A stretch of 64,000 nucleotides of DNA from Candidatus Pedobacter colombiensis (GTDB taxonomy: Bacteria; Bacteroidota; Bacteroidia; Sphingobacteriales; Sphingobacteriaceae). Below the pieces are notes generated by a model. That model made no database searches. It was not told the origin of the DNA and worked only from the letters and a program-made list of their open reading frames with translations. The stretch covers positions 496,001 to 560,000 of the forward strand of contig CP119313.1 of NCBI GenBank assembly GCA_029202485.1. Direction: 5' to 3'. This document shows, piece by piece, positions 8,839 through 17,609 of the stretch; positions within the stretch are counted from its first letter, which is position 1, and each line of letters begins with the position of its first letter. A program made the position numbers and the translations under genes.

Positions 8839-9165
8839 ATTTAACCAAACTATATTAAACCAGATCCGGCCGGCAATAATAATATTGATTTTAAGGCAGA
8901 CAGATATAAATAGAGACAAGCGAACCGGGGGATAGGTAAGCTTAAATAATTAAACCACTAATCAATTTAAAATATGGCAATTTTTACTTAGCATTCGGAT
9001 AAGGGGAGCATTTTAGGCATTATGCAATTAGCCTGAATCTATTCCTGTTAGTCTAATCTTTTTTACTCAAAAAGCTGTGTTGTGATCATGGGTAGGTATT
9101 TCATTTGCCTGTCATAGCGCCTTATTGTGTGTTTTTAACCAAATATTATAAACCTGTAACTTTTT
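8839..9165 (+). other. Long untranslated leader of the PUL with an attenuator-like hairpin
   Basis: No convincing reading frame lies here. A hairpin with arms starting ATTAG (from 9027) and ending CTAAT (to 9057), about nine base pairs with one mismatch and one wobble, is followed by C and six T (9059-9064), as in an intrinsic terminator. Near both ends of the region an AACCAAA...TAAACC element occurs (8843-8861 and 9137-9154), also found before the permease gene (6569-6584). No second promoter was seen after the hairpin. It could be an attenuated leader or a source of a small RNA of about 220 nt. Confidence 0.45.
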
Positions 9166-11286
9166 ATGAGAAGAATATTAATTCTATTCTGTTTGCTCTC
9201 AATCCTTGCAATAGCAGGTTGCAAAAAGGAGCGCGAAAAATTTTATAGACTGCCCGATAATCTGGAGGGTGAAATTTATAAGCAGCTTAGTGCCGATGCA
9301 CAATTTTCAACTTTTGTAGCAGCTATAGATAAAGTGCCCGGCTTAAAAGATGAATTAAGTTCATCAGGGCTATATACTGTATTTGCGCCAACTAATGATG
9401 CTTTTAATAAGTACTTTGAGGCCAATGGTAAATTCAAATCACTGGATGACATACCGGTTGTTGAACTTACGAAAATTATAAAGTTTCACATCCTCAAATG
9501 GATGATCTTTAGTTACCAGTTTCAAGCCCCAGGGCCAAGCAAAAATTCCTTTGACCTTTTTAGATATGAGACCAGAGCTTCGGTAGTTTATAAAGAATAC
9601 TCGGATCTAAAAAAAAAGGATGTAAATATCTATTACGACAATAAAAATATACAGGTTTATACTGCCCCCTTTTTTGGTTACTATGGAGTAACGCCTGCTG
9701 ATTATACTAGTGTTTACGGTAATGCAAGTGCAGTAAGCTCAGTATTTAATGTAATGGGCGCTTCGGTAGTCAAAACTGATATTGCTTCGGGTAATGGGGT
9801 TATTCATGCCATAGATAAAGTTTTGGTTACCCCTCAGAATATTGCACAGGAATTAGATACCGACCCTGAGTACAAGGACTATAATAAAATCCTGAAGCAG
9901 CGATTTCTTTCTTATGCATTTGACCTTAGTGGAACCAAATCTCAAGGTAATAACGGAGATGTAAATAATACCGGCGTATTGGATTCATTATTTAGAAGGG
10001 TGTATAGTTTCCTTCCCACATTGGATTATGAAAAGGGGGCTTCCTTAACGGCCTATGTGCCCACTGCAGATGCATTTAACAATTACCTGAACACAAAATT
10101 GTTGGCTAGCTATAGTAGTGTCAATGCCGTTCCTGATTATACGCTGGATTTATTATACAAAAGCCACTACTCAAATGTGATAAGCTGGCCATCTATGATC
10201 AGTAAGGGTTTAGCTGTGAATATTTTAGGTGATAAAGTTGTGCTTCCGGCAGGAAGTGTTTTAAAGACTAAAATGTTGAGTAATGGATTGTTTTATCAGG
10301 TCAACACGGTATTAGAGCCGGAAGCATTTCTTGCTGTACCGGGGCCTGTTTTCTTTGCCTCGGAGTATTCTTATATGGCCCAACTGCTAATTCAGAGTAA
10401 GTTGTATGCTTCGTTGGTGAGTAAAGAGTTGTCTTTAACTTTTTTAGCTCCCAATAATGTTGCCCTGGAGAAGGCCGGAATTAGGCCAAGTGCATTGAGC
10501 ACAACTAAAAATCCAATTTTTGAAATTATAGATAAAGGATCAACGGTGGCAAGACCGATGACATTGGCAGATATCAATAACTGGGTAGGCAACAATATCA
10601 TTTTAAAGGCCTTACCTGAAGGTGGATTTACCGATGGTTTTTATGATACGTTTAATGGAAGTAAAATTGAAATAAGGAGTGGAAAGGTTTATGGAGCGGA
10701 TAAGACAGTTACACCGGTTCTGAGTCCAAAAAAGCAGATGTCCAATGGCTTCTTTTACGGAACAAACCTGGCTATAGTTCCGCCTTTAACGGCTGACACC
10801 TATCTGGTACAACAAGCAGAGTATGGCGAATTCTATAAATTGATACTTCAGGTATATCCAACTTTTGCAATAACCGGCTTCCCGTTTATTGATCAACTGC
10901 TGGGGAATAAATATACTTTTTTTGTTCCATCCAATACAGCCATTACAACGGCTAAAACACAGGGTAAAATTCCTGTTATTCCAGCCAGCACTGCGCCTAC
11001 TTATGCTGCCAAGATTGAAGAAATGAAGCAGTTTATCAGGTATCACATTGTTAAAATACCTGCATTTACAGATGGGAAAACGATAGGCACATACAACAGC
11101 TGTATGGTAGATAAGGCATTGTCCAGTCCTGTTAAAGAGGTTAATGTTGCTGTTAAACTTGGTTTTTCTGCAGGAGCGATTAAGGTGACGGATAATAAAA
11201 ACACCATATCCTCAACAACAAGCCCGACTAACCAGATCACAAAAGACGGTGTAATTCAGACGATTGATAAAGTTTTAGAATATTAA
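9166..11286 (+). CDS. Lipoprotein with four fasciclin (FAS1) domains
   Basis: A 706-residue lipoprotein whose signal peptide ends in the lipobox AIAGC (Cys19). I count four FAS1 units, at about residues 36-225, 230-390, 392-545 and 546-706. Each opens with a short helix-like stretch and a TVFAPTNDAF-type strand (clearest in unit 1) and closes with a GVIHAIDKVL-type strand (units 1 and 4). FAS1 domains mediate adhesion to proteins and glycans. As the first gene of the PUL, 3 nt before a SusC gene, it probably is a surface-exposed glycan-binding or scaffold protein; that role is inferred from position. Domains 2 and 3 are quite degenerate. Confidence 0.85.
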   Translation: MRRILILFCLLSILAIAGCKKEREKFYRLPDNLEGEIYKQLSADAQFSTFVAAIDKVPGLKDELSSSGLYTVFAPTNDAFNKYFEANGKFKSLDDIPVVELTKIIKFHILKWMIFSYQFQAPGPSKNSFDLFRYETRASVVYKEYSDLKKKDVNIYYDNKNIQVYTAPFFGYYGVTPADYTSVYGNASAVSSVFNVMGASVVKTDIASGNGVIHAIDKVLVTPQNIAQELDTDPEYKDYNKILKQRFLSYAFDLSGTKSQGNNGDVNNTGVLDSLFRRVYSFLPTLDYEKGASLTAYVPTADAFNNYLNTKLLASYSSVNAVPDYTLDLLYKSHYSNVISWPSMISKGLAVNILGDKVVLPAGSVLKTKMLSNGLFYQVNTVLEPEAFLAVPGPVFFASEYSYMAQLLIQSKLYASLVSKELSLTFLAPNNVALEKAGIRPSALSTTKNPIFEIIDKGSTVARPMTLADINNWVGNNIILKALPEGGFTDGFYDTFNGSKIEIRSGKVYGADKTVTPVLSPKKQMSNGFFYGTNLAIVPPLTADTYLVQQAEYGEFYKLILQVYPTFAITGFPFIDQLLGNKYTFFVPSNTAITTAKTQGKIPVIPASTAPTYAAKIEEMKQFIRYHIVKIPAFTDGKTIGTYNSCMVDKALSSPVKEVNVAVKLGFSAGAIKVTDNKNTISSTTSPTNQITKDGVIQTIDKVLEY

Positions 11287-11289
11287 ATA

Positions 11290-14200
11290 ATGCTACACGA
11301 GACCTTAAAGAAATTTTTCAGGCTAACAATGGCTGTGCTTTTAATGTTAAGTGCTCAGCAGGTTATAGCGCAAACATCGCCTTCAATTGTGATCAGGGGA
11401 CAGGTAAAGGATAAAAAGAATGAACCTATACCTGGTGCAAGCGTGATTGAGCAGGACAAAGATAACAGGCTTATCAATGGTACAAGTACCGATGTAAATG
11501 GTAATTATCAAATAAGAATCAGCAATGCTAATGCGACGCTGATTTGCAGATACATCGGGTCCAAACCCCAAACGATTAAAGTGAATGGCCGCCAGGTCAT
11601 CAATATCACCCTTGAGGACGAGAATAATATGATGCAAGAAGTTGCCATTACTTCCAAAATGAAGAAGCCAACTGTAAATACTGGTTTTTTGGATGTTGAT
11701 AAACGTGATATGGCCTCATCTGTTTCTTCTGTGAAGATGGCCGATCTGGAAAATCTACCTGCGGCTTCAATAGAAGATGTTTTGGAAGGAAGGGTTCCGG
11801 GATTAATGGTGACGATGTCTTCCGGAGATCCTGGTGCAGGAGCTGCAATACAACTTCGTGGTGCTTCATCATTGGGATTAAACACTAAACCATTGATTGT
11901 AGTAGATGGGATTCCATGGACAGATAACATTCCTGATAATGGCGATTTGTCGAGCCCACAGGGTTTAAGTAACCTTTTGAATATTTCTCCTACAGACATT
12001 GCTACGGTTGATATTTTAAAAGACGCTGCGGCTACTGCATTGTATGGTGCCGACGGTGCCAATGGGGTAATTGCTATCACCACCAAACGGGGGAGCAATA
12101 TACGTCCGACAGTTTCAGCAACTTCTAAATTATCTTTAACACAGGCACCGAGAATGCTGCCTATGCTAAATGGGACTCAATACAAAACCATGGTTTTAGA
12201 GGCTTATCAAAACCGCTACAACATGACCACAACACCTACCAGTTTATTTTTAGAGCCGGGTAATGCAGACTATGAAAATTATAATAACAATACGAACTGG
12301 CCAAAGCAACTGATTAAAAATGGCTTTCAAAGTGATCAGAATATTTCAATCCGGGGTGGTGGTGATGCGACAGGTTATGCCATTAGCTTGGGGTATTTGG
12401 ATGAGAAAGGAACCACCATTCGAACAGGTTTTAGGCGTGCAAATGGTAGATTGGCTTTTGATTATAAGGTTTCGAGTAAGCTCAAGTTTTTATCTGATGT
12501 AGCTTATACCAGCAGCACCAGAGACCAGAATATCCAGTTGGATAATATCGGTAATACCACAAAACCATCCTTGCTGGTTGTTGGGATTTACAAGGCTCCT
12601 GTAATTCCAGTTTTTGCTCAGGATCAATATGGAAATTCGACACATGAGTATTTTATTCAGCCTACAGGTTTTCAGGGTAATGTCGCAAATCCGGTAGCCG
12701 TGGCTAATCTTGCTTCGGCTAAAACGCAATCAGATTTACTAAACAGCAGTGTGCAGGCTCAATTTAGGCCATTAAATGATCCTAAAACACTGTATATACA
12801 AAGCGTAGTTTCCCTGCAATATGAAAATGCTAATTTTGACACCTTTCTACCACATTCGGCTACAGGTAAGGATTATACCAGAACCAATATACAAAGTGGT
12901 GTAAATACAGCTTATTCGGAACCAAAGTATGGACTTACGCTTTATCAGCGGAATTGGGCTACTTATTCTTTTAATAATGATAAAAACACTTTTTTAATTG
13001 GTGGTGGAACAATATACACCGAAAACAGGGCAAGGATTTTAAATCTGAAGGCTGATAATGTTGCTTCAGAATTTATTACTGACCCTTATTCAAGTCCGGC
13101 GATTCTGCAACAGGAATCTTCGAATGTATTTAAGCGAACTATTTCCCTTACAGGCCAGATGGTTTATATATATGGGGATCGTTATTCGGTACAGGCGGTA
13201 ATTAGACGTGATGGTAGCTCTGCATTTGGAGGGAGCAACAGGTTCGGAACTTTTCCTTCGATTTCGGGTTTCTGGAGACCATCATCAGAACCTTTTATGA
13301 AGAAATTTACCTGGTTGGATGATATGAAAATCAGGGCTAGTTGGGGAATAACAGGGCGCGCTCCAGACATTTCGGCTTCAAATTCAGCAACCTTTAGTGC
13401 AAATGCGGCATACGGAGATCTTCAGGGGGTTACTCCGGATAACATTGATCTGGCAAATTTAAAATGGGAAAGAACTGAACAAGCCAATCTGGGATTGGAC
13501 TTATCGATCTTTAAAAACAGGTTATCCATCACTACAGATGTTTACAACAACATTACCCGCGATTTGCTCTGGAACCGCCCCATTCCAAATAACTCCGGTT
13601 TCGAAAGTGTTTACCAGAATTTTGGAAGTATACAGAACCGTGGAATTGAGTTTGAAATTACAGGCATACCTCTTAAAACAAAGGATTGGATGTTAACAGT
13701 TTCATTTAATATTTATAAAAATGTGAGTAAAGTCCTTTCCCTACCTGACGGAAATGAGATATCCAAACAAAATACTATCGGAAATGGACAAATCATTCAA
13801 AGAATTAGAGTGGGTGATCCATTAGGTGCTTTCTATGGCTTTAAATATAAGGGAGTGTATGCAAGAGATGAAGATGCTTTTGTCAAAAATGCGGATGGCA
13901 GTTTCGTAACTGATTTGAATGGCCTAAAAATTCCAATAAGGTGGAACAACAAAGATGGTTATGCATTTCAAGGTGGTGATGCCATTTACGAAGACCTTAA
14001 CCATGATGGTGTGATCAACTTACAAGATGTGACTAAAATTGGTAACTCCAGTCCTGATTTTGCTGGTGGATTAAATCTTAACCTTACTTATAAATCATTT
14101 ACGTTAAACACACAATTTACATATCGCTATGGTAATGATGTGATTAATGTTGCCAAGATGAATACCACCAATATGTACAATGAGAACAATCAGACTACTG

Positions 14201-14553
14201 CTGTGATGAGGCGCTGGAGGAAACAGGGTGATGTTACAGACATCCCAAGAGCATTGTATGGAGCTGGTTACAATTGGGTAGGAAGCGACAGATATGTTGA
14301 AGATGGATCTTTTATTCGTTTATCAGCAATCTCATTGGGCTACAGGGTACCTGCAAAGGTCGTACAGCGCTTACGGATGAAAGGACTTAGCTTTTCCTTA
14401 TCGGCTTCAAACCTGGCCATATTTACAAAATACAGTGGTATAGATCCTGAAGTGGGTACCAGCAGTAATACCGATCCATTTAAAGTTGGGCAGGACAACT
14501 CATTAACGCCACCAGCGAGCTATTATACATTCAATACCGTCATAAGTTTTTAA
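11290..14553 (+). CDS. SusC/RagA-type TonB-dependent outer-membrane transporter (first of the PUL)
   Basis: A 1087-residue outer-membrane beta-barrel that imports oligosaccharides with TonB energy. It has a signal peptide (to about residue 28), a CarboxypepD-reg-like domain (about 33-115, VIRGQVKDKKNEPIPGASV), a plug domain with the SusC signatures IEDVLEGRVPG and PLIVVDGIPW, and ILKDAAATALYG. Near the C-terminus the segment YEDLNHDGVI is the EF-hand-like calcium loop common in SusC. The final residue is Phe, as expected for barrel assembly. No STN domain is present, which fits control by LacI rather than by a sigma/anti-sigma pair. It pairs with the SusD 2 nt downstream. Confidence 0.95.
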   Translation: MLHETLKKFFRLTMAVLLMLSAQQVIAQTSPSIVIRGQVKDKKNEPIPGASVIEQDKDNRLINGTSTDVNGNYQIRISNANATLICRYIGSKPQTIKVNGRQVINITLEDENNMMQEVAITSKMKKPTVNTGFLDVDKRDMASSVSSVKMADLENLPAASIEDVLEGRVPGLMVTMSSGDPGAGAAIQLRGASSLGLNTKPLIVVDGIPWTDNIPDNGDLSSPQGLSNLLNISPTDIATVDILKDAAATALYGADGANGVIAITTKRGSNIRPTVSATSKLSLTQAPRMLPMLNGTQYKTMVLEAYQNRYNMTTTPTSLFLEPGNADYENYNNNTNWPKQLIKNGFQSDQNISIRGGGDATGYAISLGYLDEKGTTIRTGFRRANGRLAFDYKVSSKLKFLSDVAYTSSTRDQNIQLDNIGNTTKPSLLVVGIYKAPVIPVFAQDQYGNSTHEYFIQPTGFQGNVANPVAVANLASAKTQSDLLNSSVQAQFRPLNDPKTLYIQSVVSLQYENANFDTFLPHSATGKDYTRTNIQSGVNTAYSEPKYGLTLYQRNWATYSFNNDKNTFLIGGGTIYTENRARILNLKADNVASEFITDPYSSPAILQQESSNVFKRTISLTGQMVYIYGDRYSVQAVIRRDGSSAFGGSNRFGTFPSISGFWRPSSEPFMKKFTWLDDMKIRASWGITGRAPDISASNSATFSANAAYGDLQGVTPDNIDLANLKWERTEQANLGLDLSIFKNRLSITTDVYNNITRDLLWNRPIPNNSGFESVYQNFGSIQNRGIEFEITGIPLKTKDWMLTVSFNIYKNVSKVLSLPDGNEISKQNTIGNGQIIQRIRVGDPLGAFYGFKYKGVYARDEDAFVKNADGSFVTDLNGLKIPIRWNNKDGYAFQGGDAIYEDLNHDGVINLQDVTKIGNSSPDFAGGLNLNLTYKSFTLNTQFTYRYGNDVINVAKMNTTNMYNENNQTTAVMRRWRKQGDVTDIPRALYGAGYNWVGSDRYVEDGSFIRLSAISLGYRVPAKVVQRLRMKGLSFSLSASNLAIFTKYSGIDPEVGTSSNTDPFKVGQDNSLTPPASYYTFNTVISF

Positions 14554-14555
14554 TT

Positions 14556-15980
14556 ATGAAAACAGATAAAATATACTTGTTCTTGCTCATCGCAGTATTT
14601 TCGATTCAGGCCATATCCTGTAATCGGATGCTTGACATCGCTCCGGAAAATAAGCTGACCAGAGAGAAATTCTGGCAAAAGAAGGAAGATGCAGTTTCTG
14701 CAATCATTGGAACTTATTCTACTCTCAGAAGTAATCAGGAAGCTTTTTTGTATTGGGGAGAGGTTCGAGGTGAACTGCTGAACTCCATTCCGGGAAAAGG
14801 GGCCGGTACTGATAAAGAATCGATTGATGTGTTTTTAATACAGCCATCAAATGTGATGAATAAGTACACCAACTTCTATAAAGTTATTAATCAGGCCAAT
14901 TTGGTGATAAAAAATATACCAGGCATTGTAGCCAAGGATCCTTCTTTTAGCACAGAAAATGCAAATCAGATTATGGGAGAAGCTTATTTTTTAAGGGCAT
15001 TCACCTATTTCTGGCTGGCTCGAACTTTTAAAGAAGTCCCTTTAATACTGGAGCCTTCAGAATCTGACGGACAAAATTATAATGTTATTAAATCACCCTT
15101 TGAGGTAATTATGACACAGGTATTGGCCGACATCAAACTCGCAGAGAATAGCTTGCCGGTTGCTTACGATTCCGATGTTCAGACCAAAGGAAGGGCAACC
15201 AGATATGCCGCTTATGCCTTTGAAGCAGATGTTGATTTGTGGCTGGGTAAGAATCAGGAGGCTATTGCGGCCTGTGATATGGTGATTAATTCTAAACAAT
15301 TTGCTTTATTGACACCGACCAATTTAGGTAATCTTTTTACGCCTGGAAATACAGGAGAGTCTATCTGGGAGCTTCAATACAATAATTCTCTGAATCAAAC
15401 CCATTCTTTGTATACATGGTTTAATAACAAACCATACTTTAGCGGAAATCCGGTGTTTAGCCTGTTCGATGATCCGGTTGATGCTAGAATAGTAACTTCT
15501 ATTACGCCGGGGGGATCTGTTCAAAAATATAACATCAGTACCAATGATGCACATTGGATTTTTTACCGTTATGCTGATGTGATTTTAATGAAAGCTGAAG
15601 CACTGGCCCATCTGGTTCCGGATAATGTGGCTAATCTATCTCTGACTGTTAAAGAAATTAACAAGATCCGCTCCCGGGCGGGTATTGCCTTGATTCCTGT
15701 AATCAGCAATACGCAGCAGGCAGATGAGTTCCTATTGGATGAAAGAGGTCGTGAGCTTTGCTTTGAGGGGAAGCGTTGGTTTGATCTCGTTCGGTTTGCA
15801 TCGAGAAATAACTTCGCCGGTAAAGATATGTTGATCAGTCGTATTGTCTCCGCTGTAAATGGGGTTGATCAGCTCGTGATCAGAACAAGAGTTGACAATC
15901 CTGAAAGCTGGTATCTTCCTTTACACGTAGATGCCCTTTCTTCCAATTCACTATTAGTTCAAAATCCTTACTATCAATAA
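14556..15980 (+). CDS. SusD/RagB-family surface lipoprotein (first of the PUL)
   Basis: A 474-residue lipoprotein (lipobox AISC, Cys22) with the mature start CNRMLDIAPENKLT typical of SusD proteins and a C-terminal region containing ERGRELCFEGKRWFDLVRF, the most conserved SusD signature. SusD proteins cap the SusC barrel and capture glycans at the cell surface. The tetratricopeptide-like helices are visible as FLRAFTYFWLART and the ADVILMKAEALAHL segment. The genes on either side are 2 nt away, so translation is probably coupled. Confidence 0.93.
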   Translation: MKTDKIYLFLLIAVFSIQAISCNRMLDIAPENKLTREKFWQKKEDAVSAIIGTYSTLRSNQEAFLYWGEVRGELLNSIPGKGAGTDKESIDVFLIQPSNVMNKYTNFYKVINQANLVIKNIPGIVAKDPSFSTENANQIMGEAYFLRAFTYFWLARTFKEVPLILEPSESDGQNYNVIKSPFEVIMTQVLADIKLAENSLPVAYDSDVQTKGRATRYAAYAFEADVDLWLGKNQEAIAACDMVINSKQFALLTPTNLGNLFTPGNTGESIWELQYNNSLNQTHSLYTWFNNKPYFSGNPVFSLFDDPVDARIVTSITPGGSVQKYNISTNDAHWIFYRYADVILMKAEALAHLVPDNVANLSLTVKEINKIRSRAGIALIPVISNTQQADEFLLDERGRELCFEGKRWFDLVRFASRNNFAGKDMLISRIVSAVNGVDQLVIRTRVDNPESWYLPLHVDALSSNSLLVQNPYYQ

Positions 15981-15982
15981 TT

Positions 15983-17575
15983 ATGAAGCGGTTTATGAAA
16001 ACAAAATGGAATATAATCCTTGTCCAATTATCTTTTTGGATAGGTTTAACGCTTTGGCTGGGTTCATGTAAAAATGAAGCCATATTATTAAAACCTGTTA
16101 AAGCAGATAGAGCAATTACGCAGATTCTTAAGGAGGATGATAAATATACAAGCCTTGTTCAAGCTTTAGACAGAGCCGGATTAAGTGGGTTATTAAATAT
16201 TTATGGTTCCTATACCTTATTTGCGCCCAATAATGACGCTTTTAAAAAATACCTTCAGCGTAAGAATTTGAATAGTATAACCGATATCTCTGCAGATGCC
16301 CTAAAGAAAACTTTATTGTACCATCTGTACAGTAACCAGTATAATACCTCATCTTTCATTGCTGGTTCTTTGCCTGCACTTACCGCTTTGGGTGAGTATA
16401 TCAGTATGGATATCTCAAAAGGGGTTTCGAATACGGTTTTGAATGGTTCCGTTAAAGTTAAAGAACTAAATGTTTCAGCGACGAATGGTGTAATCCATGA
16501 AATTGATGACATCCTTGAACCACCTGCTCAGACTACGATGGACTGGCTTAAAGCCCAGCCAAAATATTCCATTATTACCGAAGCTTTCCAGAAAACGGGA
16601 GTTGATGCTGTATTGAACCAGGTTTATGAGGATAACGATCCAACAAAAGCAAGAGTAAGATATACAGCCTTTCTGGAAACCGACTCCGTTCTGGCTTTAT
16701 CGGGTATTAATTCTTTTGCGAAATTAGCTGCAAAGTATTCTAAGACGGGTAATTATACAAATCTGGAAGATTCGTTGAATATTTTTATGCGTTATCATTT
16801 GCTGAAGAAAAACCTTTTCATTTCAGATTTTAGGGATGATTACCTGGAATCTGTTCATGCTACAGATTTTATTACTTTTTCTACCAGCAATGGTATCTAC
16901 CTTAATCCTCATTATGATTATAAAATAGTAGGCGGAGTAAAAACGGACTCTATTTTTGTTAAAACCGGGCTCTTACTCTCAAAAAGCAATACAATAACCA
17001 AAAACGGTGTGGTGCACTCGGTAAATAAATTGTTTTCTGTTTATTCGCCAACACCGCAGTATGTGATGGTATCCTTTATTAAGGATTGTACGCTTTGGCC
17101 AAACTGTAATGCAGCTACCGGATTTAAGACATTAGCGCAACAAGCACCCTTTCCATGGATTATCTGGTTCCCTTATGATGCAGATACCAGAACTGCAGCC
17201 AAGTCAAATCTGACCACTACTCCGCCCGGTATATTGCTTTCTGGACCAAGTTGCTTCAGAATGCAAATGTTGAGCACTACAGCATACATAGAACTGACTA
17301 CACCTAAAATATTTAAAGGTACCTATGATGTACTGTATAATTGGGAGCGTGAAGCTAGTGAGCCAACAGTTCAGGTATATATTGATGGTGTAAAAGCAGG
17401 TGATCCAATTAACCAGGCGGTTACACTTCAGAATGGTATTAATTATCCAAATTATGCACAGCACATGTTGTTAACGACCTTAAAGTTTGACGACATCAGC
17501 GAACATAAAATAAAAATAGTTTGTGTTACTGCGGGAATTGGCTTTTTTGACGCCATTGAGTTCAGACCAAGATAA
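15983..17575 (+). CDS. Lipoprotein with two FAS1 domains and a C-terminal beta-sandwich-like module
   Basis: A 530-residue lipoprotein (lipobox LGSC near residue 29). FAS1 unit 1 (about residues 40-185) has the classic YTLFAPNNDAFKKYL and GVIHEIDDIL strands; unit 2 (about 186-355) is more divergent and ends in GVVHSVNKLF. The last 175 residues are unrelated to FAS1, contain three cysteines and end VTAGIGFFDAIEFRPR, the kind of closing strand seen in jelly-roll carbohydrate-binding modules. It lies between SusD and another FAS1 gene. I infer a surface glycan-binding protein; the fold of the C-terminal module needs a structure-based search. Confidence 0.8.
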   Translation: MKRFMKTKWNIILVQLSFWIGLTLWLGSCKNEAILLKPVKADRAITQILKEDDKYTSLVQALDRAGLSGLLNIYGSYTLFAPNNDAFKKYLQRKNLNSITDISADALKKTLLYHLYSNQYNTSSFIAGSLPALTALGEYISMDISKGVSNTVLNGSVKVKELNVSATNGVIHEIDDILEPPAQTTMDWLKAQPKYSIITEAFQKTGVDAVLNQVYEDNDPTKARVRYTAFLETDSVLALSGINSFAKLAAKYSKTGNYTNLEDSLNIFMRYHLLKKNLFISDFRDDYLESVHATDFITFSTSNGIYLNPHYDYKIVGGVKTDSIFVKTGLLLSKSNTITKNGVVHSVNKLFSVYSPTPQYVMVSFIKDCTLWPNCNAATGFKTLAQQAPFPWIIWFPYDADTRTAAKSNLTTTPPGILLSGPSCFRMQMLSTTAYIELTTPKIFKGTYDVLYNWEREASEPTVQVYIDGVKAGDPINQAVTLQNGINYPNYAQHMLLTTLKFDDISEHKIKIVCVTAGIGFFDAIEFRPR

Positions 17576-17609
17576 TAAACCGATGATAGAAATTATACGC
17601 CTGTGTATT

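Noticed and set aside
11508..12098. Open frame of 196 codons on the minus strand inside the first SusC gene
   Set aside because: It is the antisense shadow of the plug domain of SusC, without a plausible start region or motif.
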